Assembly (NCBI RefSeq): GCF_026427775.1
Contig: NZ_CP044532.1
Span: 3,844,001 to 3,908,000 of the forward strand
Length of the DNA: 64,000 bases
Direction: 5' to 3'
From: Arthrobacter sp. CDRTa11
GTDB lineage: Bacteria; Actinomycetota; Actinomycetes; Actinomycetales; Micrococcaceae
The notes below the pieces were generated by a model, which saw only the letters and a program-made list of their open reading frames with translations, had not been told where the DNA came from and did not search any database. This document shows, piece by piece, positions 1 through 7,147 of this stretch; the stretch's first letter is position 1, and each line of letters begins with the position of its first letter. Made by a program: the position numbers and the translations under genes.

Positions 1-1
1 C

Positions 2-709
2 GCTGCAGCCAAGCGCCTCACCGACGCCGGCCTGAAGATCGTGGGCGTTCCGAAAACCGTTGACAACGACCTGGACGCCACGGACTACACCTTCGGTTTT
101 GACACCGCAGTCCAGATCGCCACCGAGGCGATCGACCGGCTGCGCACCACCGGGGAATCCCACCACCGGTGCATGATCGCGGAGGTTATGGGCAGGCACG
201 TGGGCTGGATCGCCCTGCACGCCGGCATGGCCGCCGGAGCGCACGCAATCCTCATTCCTGAGCAGAAGGTCAGCATCGAGCAGATCACCGAATGGGTGCA
301 GGAGGCCCACGACCGTGGCCGTGCGCCGCTGGTGGTGGTTGCGGAAGGCTTTGTCCCGGACCACATGGAATCCCCTCATTCCGAACGCGGCCTGGACACC
401 TTCGGCAGGCCCAGGCTTGGCGGCATCGCCGACCAGCTTGCTCCCGAGCTTGAAGCCCGCACCGGCATCGAAACCCGTGCCACCATCCTGGGACACATTC
501 AGCGTGGCGGCGTGCCGTCGGCCTTCGACCGGGTCCTGGCGACCCGTCTTGGCATGGCCGCCATCGACTCCGTGGTGGAGGGTTACTGGGGCACCATGGT
601 TGCGCTCAAGGGCACTGACATCGAACATGTGGGCTTCCAGGAGGCCCTGGGCAAGCTGAAAACCGTGCCGCAGCGGCGTTACGACGAAGCGGCCGTCCTG
701 TTCGGCTGA
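2..709 (+). CDS. pfkA: 6-phosphofructokinase, 3' part
   Basis: Phosphorylates fructose 6-phosphate to fructose 1,6-bisphosphate in cytosolic glycolysis. The reading frame is open from base 2, so the N-terminus lies outside the window and about 235 residues are visible. Visible family motifs are GVPKTVDNDL near the start, MGRHVGWIALHAG, and LGHIQRGGVPSAFDR near the end. In this family a Lys in the PKTxDND motif is found both in PPi-dependent enzymes and in actinobacterial ATP-dependent ones. The residue that decides the phosphoryl donor (position 104 in E. coli numbering) is upstream of the window. The gene ends with TGA and is followed by a separate acetyltransferase gene after 55 bases. Confidence 0.93.
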   Translation, partial: AAAKRLTDAGLKIVGVPKTVDNDLDATDYTFGFDTAVQIATEAIDRLRTTGESHHRCMIAEVMGRHVGWIALHAGMAAGAHAILIPEQKVSIEQITEWVQEAHDRGRAPLVVVAEGFVPDHMESPHSERGLDTFGRPRLGGIADQLAPELEARTGIETRATILGHIQRGGVPSAFDRVLATRLGMAAIDSVVEGYWGTMVALKGTDIEHVGFQEALGKLKTVPQRRYDEAAVLFG

Positions 710-764
710 TCCGAACCACAGCGCCGCTCCGAACCACAGGGCTCCTTCGTCATAGGCTGGGGAC

Positions 765-1481
765 ATGACTCTTGACCCGGGAACCGCCGCCATCATCCAG
801 CTCGCATGGGCAAGGCGGCTGGGGCTGGCTGATGACGCTTTTGCTGAATCGCTCAGGTCAGGTGAACGCATCGTCCGGGTCGATGATGCGGCGCGGACAG
901 TTGAGTTCGTGCGGCTGTTCGGAAGTTCCGCCCTGGTGGGTCCCGAGTGGATCGTCGACGCCGCGGCCGGGATTCCGGACGAGGAAATGGCCCATCACGT
1001 CACGCTTTTGACCCTGACACGCACGCACGGCGGACACGGACTGGGGTCCGCTGCGCTGTTCTTTGCCGACGATCTGCCGCTGCGGCAACCCTCCGAGGAG
1101 CTGACGGTCTCCCATGGGAATCCGGAGGCGATCGAACTGGAGGGGCTCTGCCCGCCCGACGACGTCAATGAGGTGGGCCTGTCAGACCTGGAAAACCGCT
1201 ACACCATTATCCGTGAGGTGGAAGGCCGAAGGGTTCCCATAGCCTGCGGAGCCTACACGGAATGGGAAGGGCTGCTCGCCCAAATGGGTGTCCTGGTGGA
1301 TCCGGAATGGCGGCGGCAGGGAATGGGATCCCTGGCAGCGTCCATCGCCGCCCATGAGGCGCTGGCTGCCGGCCTCACGGTGCAGTGGCGGGCGGAAGTC
1401 AGCAATACCGGTTCACTGGCCCTGGCGCGGAAGCTCGGGCTGTCCACGGGCGGGATCCAGACGAGCGTGCACCTGGGCTGA
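765..1481 (+). CDS. GNAT family N-acetyltransferase
   Basis: A 238-residue protein with a GNAT fold in its C-terminal half. The acetyl-CoA pyrophosphate-loop motif reads PEWRRQGMGSLAA, and the usual NTGSLALARKLGL segment follows. The N-terminal half (about residues 1-120) has no motif I recognise, so the substrate is unknown. ATG start. It stands alone between pfkA and the convergent ankyrin gene, and the two stop codons are only 17 bases apart. Family assignment is firm, function is open. Confidence 0.8.
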   Translation: MTLDPGTAAIIQLAWARRLGLADDAFAESLRSGERIVRVDDAARTVEFVRLFGSSALVGPEWIVDAAAGIPDEEMAHHVTLLTLTRTHGGHGLGSAALFFADDLPLRQPSEELTVSHGNPEAIELEGLCPPDDVNEVGLSDLENRYTIIREVEGRRVPIACGAYTEWEGLLAQMGVLVDPEWRRQGMGSLAASIAAHEALAAGLTVQWRAEVSNTGSLALARKLGLSTGGIQTSVHLG

Positions 1482-1498
1482 GTGGCAAGCCTCCGGGC

Positions 1499-1999
1499 CT
1501 ATTGACCGAACAGGTCCAGGATCTCCGTGCGCGCGAACATCTGGGCGGCTGCGCGGGCTGACGGGGAACCCGCATCAGGATCAGCGCCGGCATGCAGCAG
1601 CACCTTGGCCACCTCCGCGTACCCCTTGAAGGCGGCCCCGGCCAACGGCGTCTGCCCGCGGTCGTTGGCAGTGTTGGCCTCTCCCCCATGCTGGAGCAGA
1701 AGCTGCACCGTTTCGGCGTGGCCATGGTACGCAGCCAGCATCAGCAGGGAATCTCCTGCGGCGTTGGTCATGGTGGCAGGCGCCCCGGCGTCCAGGTAAC
1801 TGCCCAGGAGTGCGGAATCGCCGTCCCTGGCCGCCTGGAACAGCGTATGGGCAAGAGCCACTGCCGCCTCATCCGGCTCCGCCGCGGCCCCGCCTGGGGC
1901 GGCAGGTCCGGCGCCGTAGCCGGCAGGGCCGGCGCCCTCATTGCCTGGCTGCGGCGACGCGCCGGAACGTGGTGGTCCGGAGGCGGCAGGTTCAGTCAT
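1499..1999 (-). CDS. Ankyrin-repeat protein
   Basis: A 166-residue protein with a low-complexity Ala/Gly/Pro-rich N-terminus (about residues 1-45), then roughly three ankyrin repeats (about 50-146). The repeats are recognisable from LMLAAYHGHAETVQLLL and TPLAGAAFKGYAEVAKVLL. Such repeats bind other proteins; there is no catalytic motif and no signal peptide. The ATG shares its A with the TGA of the upstream ygfZ (TGATG), so the two are almost certainly co-transcribed and translationally coupled. Partner unknown. Confidence 0.87.
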   Translation of the reverse strand: MTEPAASGPPRSGASPQPGNEGAGPAGYGAGPAAPGGAAAEPDEAAVALAHTLFQAARDGDSALLGSYLDAGAPATMTNAAGDSLLMLAAYHGHAETVQLLLQHGGEANTANDRGQTPLAGAAFKGYAEVAKVLLHAGADPDAGSPSARAAAQMFARTEILDLFGQ

Positions 2000-3081
2000 C
2001 AGTGGGTCCCCCTGAGGAATCCGGTTGGGCGCCCCACCACCTGGCCGGCGTCTGGCGCAACGATCACTTCCTGGGCGGCGACGTATGGTTCCTCGCCGTC
2101 CATGACTGTCAGTATTTCATCCGGGCCCACGGAACGCTTGATTACGGCCAGGGCAACCGGTCCCATCTCGTAATGCTGGGCAACGGACGTCACGACGCCA
2201 ACTTTGCGCTCCCCCAGCAGCACCTGGCTGCCCGGAGCCGGCATGGTGTGCTGGGACCCGTCCAGTTGAAGGAACACCAGCCGCCGCGGCGGATGGCCCA
2301 GGTTGTGCACGCGGGCAACAGTCTCCTGGCCCTTGTAGCAGCCCTTGCTCAGGTGCACAGCCGTCCGCAGGAGATCGAGCTCGTGCGGAATGGTCTTGTC
2401 ATCGGTTTCAGCGCCCAGCCGCGGCCGCCAGGCAGCGATGCGGAGGGCCTCAGCAGCGTGGATCCCGGCCAGCGGGCGGTCGCCAACGGTTTCAGCAAGC
2501 TCGGCAGCAGGGACCAGATACTCGATCCACGGCCGGTCCAGTCCAGGGTGGTCGGCCTCCGCCACCACAGAATACGAATACCCTCCGGCGCCAACGTGGG
2601 GCCAGGGATCCCGCCATGACAGCAGGCCCGCCCATTCCTCCACGGGTTTGGTGGAGCCAAGAGCGGCCCACTCCTCCGAGACATCCTGGATTTCAACCCG
2701 CAGCATGAACTTCATCCTGTTCAGCCACTCAGCCAGCGGCGCCGCTTCGGCAGCCTCCACAATCAGCCAGGTGGTCCCGCCGTCGTCTACAACGCGCGCG
2801 TCAAATTCAATCCGGCCTTGGACCGTCAGCAGGAGCAGTTCGCTCGATTCGCCCGGCTGCAGGGCCGTGAGCTGTTGTGAGGACAACGTGTTCAGCCAGC
2901 TCAGCCGGTCCGGCCCGGTGACGGTGACTACACCGCGGTGGGAAAGATCGACGACGGCCGTACCTGCCGCGAGGGCGCGCTGCTCCCGGAGCGGCTCACC
3001 GTAATGCGCGGCGACGCCGGCGTCCGGACCGGCGGCTTCAACCGCGCCAGGGCGCGACAACAGGGGGCTTTGAGTAGTCAT
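1999..3081 (-). CDS. ygfZ: Folate-binding protein YgfZ (GcvT-like)
   Basis: A 360-residue member of the YgfZ/IBA57 branch of the GcvT (aminomethyltransferase T) fold. These proteins bind tetrahydrofolate and help assemble or repair certain iron-sulfur enzymes. The diagnostic KGCYKGQE signature with its conserved Cys is at residues 246-253, followed by the RVHNLGHPPRRLV segment typical of the family. The glycine-cleavage H and P proteins are not nearby, which fits YgfZ rather than GcvT. ATG start. The stop overlaps the start of the ankyrin gene by one base. Confidence 0.92.
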   Translation of the reverse strand: MTTQSPLLSRPGAVEAAGPDAGVAAHYGEPLREQRALAAGTAVVDLSHRGVVTVTGPDRLSWLNTLSSQQLTALQPGESSELLLLTVQGRIEFDARVVDDGGTTWLIVEAAEAAPLAEWLNRMKFMLRVEIQDVSEEWAALGSTKPVEEWAGLLSWRDPWPHVGAGGYSYSVVAEADHPGLDRPWIEYLVPAAELAETVGDRPLAGIHAAEALRIAAWRPRLGAETDDKTIPHELDLLRTAVHLSKGCYKGQETVARVHNLGHPPRRLVFLQLDGSQHTMPAPGSQVLLGERKVGVVTSVAQHYEMGPVALAVIKRSVGPDEILTVMDGEEPYVAAQEVIVAPDAGQVVGRPTGFLRGTH

Positions 3082-3200
3082 ATGTAGTAGAAGTCCTTGA
3101 TGGTCAGCGGTATTCCGGTTTTCGACGTCGAATCCAGGGGCATCCGCCAGACGGATGCAAGCGCCACTGCCACCTGCACGCTCGGGAAGCCCTTTGCGGC

Positions 3201-3815
3201 TCAGGAAACCCTTTTAAGGAAAGCGGAAGCATGTGCCTCCAGCCCCTTGCCCGGCTCTGTGGTTCCGCCGGTGGCGACGTCCCACCGCCAGAGCAGGTTG
3301 CCGTCCACCAGGCCAAAGATCCGTGTGGCCGCGCTGTAGTCCTTGGAGTGGCTGCCCCGCATCACCATGTCGGTGGTGAGCTGTATCTGCGGGCCCTTGA
3401 TCTGGCCGTAGTACAGCTCGGAGATTCCCCCCGGGTGCGAGATGGACACCGAGATGTCGAACCCGCCGTCCTTGTTACGCAGGGCCTCGACTTCGTCGGC
3501 GCTTTTCAGGGCTGGGACAATATCGGCAGGGACCAGGCCGGGGCCGCCATCGGCATCCAGCTGTTTGCGCTCCAGCGCCCAAAAGCCGGTTTCCACGGTG
3601 AGGGGCCGCAGGCGGGTGCCGTCGTCGTCGGTCAGCCAGCTTTCGGCACGGTACTGCAGGTACGGCAGCCCGTTATGCGTGAAGGATACGTGCTGGAGGA
3701 AGTGCTCGGAGTCCTCGTCGCCCGTGCCAAGCCGGCCGCGGCCTTCCCACTCTCCAATGAGCCAGGAAAGCGGAACAAGTTCCGGGGTCAGATCAGTTGG
3801 TATCTCAATCGGCAC
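3201..3815 (-). CDS. Nitrobindin-like heme-binding beta-barrel protein
   Basis: A 204-residue protein of the FABP-like/THAP4 C-terminal family (formerly DUF1794). The GxWxGxG motif is seen as GEWEGRG at residues 21-27. The C-terminal HASAFLKR segment carries His195, at the place where family members have the proximal heme ligand. Family members bind ferric heme and react with NO or peroxynitrite. Whether this one holds heme is inferred from the motif and the His. It is the last of three same-strand genes, 38 bases after a 37-residue membrane protein. Confidence 0.85.
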   Translation of the reverse strand: MPIEIPTDLTPELVPLSWLIGEWEGRGRLGTGDEDSEHFLQHVSFTHNGLPYLQYRAESWLTDDDGTRLRPLTVETGFWALERKQLDADGGPGLVPADIVPALKSADEVEALRNKDGGFDISVSISHPGGISELYYGQIKGPQIQLTTDMVMRGSHSKDYSAATRIFGLVDGNLLWRWDVATGGTTEPGKGLEAHASAFLKRVS

Positions 3816-3853
3816 AGCAATTACCTCTGGAAACGGCTAGCTTCGGAAAGGGT

Positions 3854-3967
3854 CTACTTCTGGCCTTTGAAGAGCCGGTAAACCACAAAGCCTGCGAACC
3901 AGGCCATGGCCAGGCTGGCGATACCGAGCAGGACAAGGAAGAAAATTTCGAATGCAAGTACGGACAT
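3854..3967 (-). CDS. 37-residue single-pass membrane protein
   Basis: Short reading frame ATG to TAG giving a 37-residue peptide that starts MSVLAFEIFFLVLLGIA and ends in VVYRLFKGQK. It is one hydrophobic helix (about residues 5-31) with a basic C-terminal tail, as in real bacterial small membrane proteins. It lies 16 bases after the stop of the larger membrane protein upstream and 38 bases before the nitrobindin-like gene, all on one strand, so it probably belongs to the same transcript. Function unknown. The composition is not what random GC-rich sequence would give. Confidence 0.6.
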   Translation of the reverse strand: MSVLAFEIFFLVLLGIASLAMAWFAGFVVYRLFKGQK

Positions 3968-3983
3968 GATGCCATCCTAACGC

Positions 3984-4751
3984 TTAGTAGATGAGTAGTT
4001 TGTCTATGAAGTAGGCCAGGGAACCAACCGCCGAAACCGGTGCAAGACCCATGCTAAGGGCCGCCGGAAAATTAAGCGGAGCCCCGCGAAGTGTGACGAG
4101 CCGCCGGAAACTGACCAGCACTGCCCCCACCACCACACCGAAGATGGCGGCCGGCAACACCGCGATGTCGGAGAAAATAAGGCCCGCCAACGGACCGGCC
4201 AGGCCCGCCAGCACGATCCCGAGGGGCGCCACAATACTGTCGGGCCAGCGGATCAGTCCGGCAAGCAACGCAACCGCCGCGCTGATGGCCGCCACCAGGA
4301 GCATTTCCCGCACCCCGTTGAAACGGGCACCGGCGATCCAGCCCGCGCCGAGGCAGGACAGGAGCACGCCGACACAACAGCCGAGGGTGGACTCCAGCCG
4401 CTGCGCCTGGCCCGTTCCACGGATCAGCTGCACCACGAACACGGCCATCATTCCCAGGGCGATGAAGGCGGGGGTCCAGTCCAGGAACCCCGGAGCCGGG
4501 GCGTAGCCGGCGGCAATGGCAGATCCCGCTCCAGGCAGTCCAATAACGGCCGCGAGGGTTTTCTTCGCCGGGATGCGCAGGAAGTGTGGCCAGCCGATGC
4601 CTACGGCAAGGGCAATAAGGGCTGCAACTGCTACCAATGCCTCACGGGAGCTGTACACACCGGCGATGACAGCAGCCAGTCCGGCCACGCCAACAACGCC
4701 GATAGTCCAGGATCCCAGGGAACGTACCGGGGCCTGCAGCTCCGCCGTCAT
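3984..4751 (-). CDS. Polytopic membrane protein, unknown function
   Basis: About 255 residues with roughly eight hydrophobic helices and short loops. No transporter or enzyme motif is visible. I chose the ATG at 4751 ([14 protein letters not shown]) because AGG sits six bases ahead of it. The longer alternatives, ATG at 4811 and TTG at 4874, lack a ribosome-binding site and add a low-complexity Arg/Ala tail. It is divergent from glnR and heads a probable three-gene transcript with the 37-residue peptide and the nitrobindin-like protein. Confidence 0.65.
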   Translation of the reverse strand: MTAELQAPVRSLGSWTIGVVGVAGLAAVIAGVYSSREALVAVAALIALAVGIGWPHFLRIPAKKTLAAVIGLPGAGSAIAAGYAPAPGFLDWTPAFIALGMMAVFVVQLIRGTGQAQRLESTLGCCVGVLLSCLGAGWIAGARFNGVREMLLVAAISAAVALLAGLIRWPDSIVAPLGIVLAGLAGPLAGLIFSDIAVLPAAIFGVVVGAVLVSFRRLVTLRGAPLNFPAALSMGLAPVSAVGSLAYFIDKLLIY

Positions 4752-5100
4752 AAAGAACCTGGCCCTGGCATGCCCGGCGTCGATTCTGCACTCAATTCGC
4801 TGTGTTCCCATTCTGGCCGTGGTCCGGGAGGCAGCTGGCGCCTCCGTGGCAGGACGGTGTGCCCCTGTGCTCAATCCTGCCCTATATGAACGGCATATGT
4901 CGCAAAACGAACCTCCAAATGGGCCTCATCCATCCCTGCCGGGTGGCCGTTGGGTATACTCAAAGCTCAGCTACGCTTCCTGCTACGGTGGCCAGCCGGA
5001 TAGCTCCATCGTCGGCCCAGACCGCAGCAGTGAGACAGTATCGGCCGGTGAAAACCCGGTTCAGTCGCTCAAAGATGCGCGGACGGCCCTTGGAGGAATA
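4752..5100. promoter_or_regulatory. Divergent intergenic region upstream of glnR
   Basis: About 350 bases separate the membrane-protein start (4751, minus) from the glnR start (5101, plus). It must hold both promoters. A clear ribosome-binding site, TGGAGGAATA, lies at 5091-5100 directly before glnR. I could not assign -10/-35 boxes with confidence. Open frames that run into this stretch have atypical composition and look spurious. Confidence 0.5.
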
Positions 5101-5799
5101 ATGTCGCACATCCTGTTACTGACGAACAGCACCGGCTCATCGGTGGACATCCTGCCTGCCCTGGAATTGCTGAACCACCGTGTCCACATCCTCGCCGCCG
5201 AGCCAACTGCCCTGCTCGAAACGGACCCTTGCGACATCGTGCTTTTGGACGCCCGCAAGGACCTCGTTGGCGCCCGCTCCCTGACGCAGCTGCTGAAGGC
5301 AACCGGCCTGAGCGCACCGCTGGTCCTCATCCTCACCGAAGGCGGAATGGCTGCCGTTTCGTCAGCCTGGGCCGTGGATGACATCGTGCTGGATTCCGCC
5401 GGGCCCGCCGAAGTGGAAGCCCGAATCCGGCTCTCCGTGGCCAGGGCAGTACCCGATAAAGAAGACGTCCCCACCGAAATCCGGGCTGCCGGCGTCGTGA
5501 TCGATGAAGCAAGCTATACAGCGCGGGTCAACGGTGCGGCGCTGAACCTGACCTTTAAGGAGTTTGAACTCCTCAAGTACCTGGCGCAGCATCCCGGGCG
5601 TGTCTTCACCCGCCAGCAGCTGCTGACCGAAGTCTGGGGCTATGACTACTACGGCGGCACACGTACCGTGGACGTCCACGTGCGGCGCCTGCGGGCGAAG
5701 CTTGGCGCGGACCACGAAAACCTGATCAGCACTGTCCGCAACGTGGGCTACCGCCTGACCCTGGTCCGCCAGCAGGAAGACGAACTGACCGAGGCCTGA
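5101..5799 (+). CDS. glnR: GlnR-like orphan OmpR-family regulator
   Basis: A 232-residue winged-helix response regulator. The N-terminal receiver-like domain (1-110) begins [20 protein letters not shown] and contains LVLILTEGG, closely resembling actinobacterial GlnR. The C-terminal OmpR DNA-binding domain (about 135-225) has [15 protein letters not shown] and [15 protein letters not shown]. Asp50 is present, but the N-terminal acidic pocket needed for phosphorylation is replaced by TNS, and no histidine kinase is adjacent. This matches GlnR, which controls nitrogen assimilation without a dedicated kinase. The start follows a strong GGAGG site; longer upstream frames are rejected. Confidence 0.8.
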   Translation: MSHILLLTNSTGSSVDILPALELLNHRVHILAAEPTALLETDPCDIVLLDARKDLVGARSLTQLLKATGLSAPLVLILTEGGMAAVSSAWAVDDIVLDSAGPAEVEARIRLSVARAVPDKEDVPTEIRAAGVVIDEASYTARVNGAALNLTFKEFELLKYLAQHPGRVFTRQQLLTEVWGYDYYGGTRTVDVHVRRLRAKLGADHENLISTVRNVGYRLTLVRQQEDELTEA

Positions 5800-5832
5800 C
5801 ACTGCCCCGGCCGTCAAATTCCCCATTGAACG

Positions 5833-5870
5833 CGAAAATGCCCCGGACCAGTGGTCCGGGGCATATTTCG
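5833..5870. terminator. Bidirectional hairpin terminator
   Basis: ATGCCCCGGACCA (5838-5850) pairs with TGGTCCGGGGCAT (5852-5864), flanked by CGAAA/TTTCG that extend the stem around one bulged A. It ends glnR on the plus strand. On the minus strand it is followed by TTTTC and would terminate anything transcribed leftwards from the tRNA-like element next to it. Confidence 0.85.
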
Positions 5871-5872
5871 TG

Positions 5873-5927
5873 TGGTGGAGGACATACGGGTCGAACGTAT
5901 CGAGGCCACCCCAGTGGTGGATCCCCC
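5873..5927 (-). other. tRNA-like element lacking a D-arm (remnant or small RNA)
   Basis: Read on the minus strand, a canonical T-arm (ATACG, loop TTCGACC, CGTAT) at 5884-5900 is followed by GTCCTCC and ACCA, exactly like the 3' end of a tRNA gene with encoded CCA. GGGGGAT at 5921-5927 can pair with GTCCTCC using two G-U pairs. Only 20 bases lie between it and the T-arm, and they form one hairpin (CCACC/GGTGG). A complete tRNA is therefore not encoded. It may be a decayed tRNA, a small RNA ended by the adjacent terminator, or chance. Confidence 0.35.
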
Positions 5928-5968
5928 TCGCATCCGGGCAATGGTGCTGCCGCGGGATGAGATAACGA

Positions 5969-6025
5969 CTATACGTGCCGGTCCGCGGCCATCAAAATCG
6001 GCACACAGGGTGCCGGGACGTATAG
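5969..6025. promoter_or_regulatory. Inverted repeat upstream of mshD
   Basis: CTATACGTGCCGG (5969-5981) and CCGGGACGTATAG (6013-6025) are inverted copies matching at 12 of 13 positions, separated by 31 bases. The right arm ends nine bases before the mshD ATG, in the place of a Shine-Dalgarno sequence, which is missing. It could be an operator or an mRNA hairpin. Confidence 0.5.
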
Positions 6026-6034
6026 CCTAGCTTC

Positions 6035-7006
6035 ATGAGTCCTGCGCACCCCGAGAAATGGCCTGTCCTTGTTGTCAAGGGCGGGCTCGATGACCAACTG
6101 CTCAAGGATTGCAGGGCCCTTCTCGCTGCGGCGGAGGAATCGGACGGGAACCCCTCCCTGTCCGAGCAGACGGTGGTGACGCTGAGGGCCGGGGACCTGG
6201 CCGAACACGGTCTCCTGACGCTGGCCCTCTACGCCCCGGACGAGGATGACGATCCCGCGTCCGGCCAGGACCTCGCCGGCGTCGCAGTGGTGGTGGAGGA
6301 AGCTGACGGCAGCGGAGTGCTGGAAATCGCCGTCCATCCGACTTACCGCAACCAGGGGGTGGCTGACCGCCTTGTGGGCGCCCTGGAGTCAAACCGCGGG
6401 TTCGACGGACTGAAGGCGTGGTCCCACGGCAACCATGAGGCAGCAGCGGACCTTGCGGCCAAGTACGGATACGGCCCCGTCCGCGAACTGTGGAAGATGA
6501 GGCTGGCCACCGGGACGGCAGAGCTTCCCGACGCCGGCCTTCCGGACGGCGTGACGCTGCGCGCCTTTGTCCCTGGCCGGGACGAAGAGCTGTGGCTGGC
6601 CGCCAACCGCGCCGCCTTTGCCGACCACCCTGAGCAAGGCGCGATGACCCGGGCGGACCTTGAGGCCCGGATGGCCGAAGACTGGTTTGATCCCGCCGGC
6701 TTCCTGCTGGCTGTTAACAGCGACGGCGGGCTGCTGGGATTCCTGTGGACAAAGGTCCATCCGCGGCGCGGTGGCCACCCCGCGATCGGTGAGGTATACG
6801 CCGTCGGGGTTACACCGGCCGCGCGCGGTATGGGGCTGGGAAAGGCCCTCACCGTGGCCGGCATCAGGTATCTGCAGCAGCTGGGGCTTTCCGCCGTCAT
6901 GCTGTACACCGATGCCGACAATGCCCCGGCCGTTTCCCTGTACCGGGGCCTGGGGTTCACGCGCTGGGACATGGACGTGATGTACGGGCCGGTTGCAGCG
7001 GGTTAA
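6035..7006 (+). CDS. mshD: Mycothiol synthase
   Basis: A 323-residue enzyme with two tandem GNAT domains. It acetylates Cys-GlcN-Ins with acetyl-CoA, the last step of mycothiol synthesis. The C-terminal domain shows GVTPAARGMGLGKALT (acetyl-CoA loop), LYTDADNAPAVSLYRGLGF and the DVMY ending that mark MshD. The N-terminal domain keeps HPTYRNQGVADRLV. Its presence shows that this organism uses mycothiol as its main thiol, as actinobacteria do. ATG start with no obvious ribosome-binding site. It sits between glnR and ppk1 and is probably a single-gene unit. Confidence 0.93.
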   Translation: MSPAHPEKWPVLVVKGGLDDQLLKDCRALLAAAEESDGNPSLSEQTVVTLRAGDLAEHGLLTLALYAPDEDDDPASGQDLAGVAVVVEEADGSGVLEIAVHPTYRNQGVADRLVGALESNRGFDGLKAWSHGNHEAAADLAAKYGYGPVRELWKMRLATGTAELPDAGLPDGVTLRAFVPGRDEELWLAANRAAFADHPEQGAMTRADLEARMAEDWFDPAGFLLAVNSDGGLLGFLWTKVHPRRGGHPAIGEVYAVGVTPAARGMGLGKALTVAGIRYLQQLGLSAVMLYTDADNAPAVSLYRGLGFTRWDMDVMYGPVAAG

Positions 7007-7147
7007 TCCGACCGGCGGACGCACGGGTTGCGGGCCGAAAGCCCAAGGACTCGTGGGCGCTGAATGATTGTAAGGTTGAAACAGAACCGCGCCGGCCGTG
7101 TGCGCCAGCAATTAGCGCCAGCAACAGCGCACGTATAAGGAGAGACC

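Noticed and set aside
3231..3881. Long plus-strand frame across the nitrobindin-like gene
   Set aside because: It is the antisense shadow of a recognised protein family; its translation has no domain and skewed Arg/Val composition.
4516..5100. Extended N-terminus of glnR
   Set aside because: The upstream part has no similarity to GlnR, and the ATG at 5101 has a strong GGAGG site.
5726..5941. Minus-strand frame across the glnR end and terminator
   Set aside because: It runs through a hairpin terminator and the tRNA-like element; composition is not protein-like.
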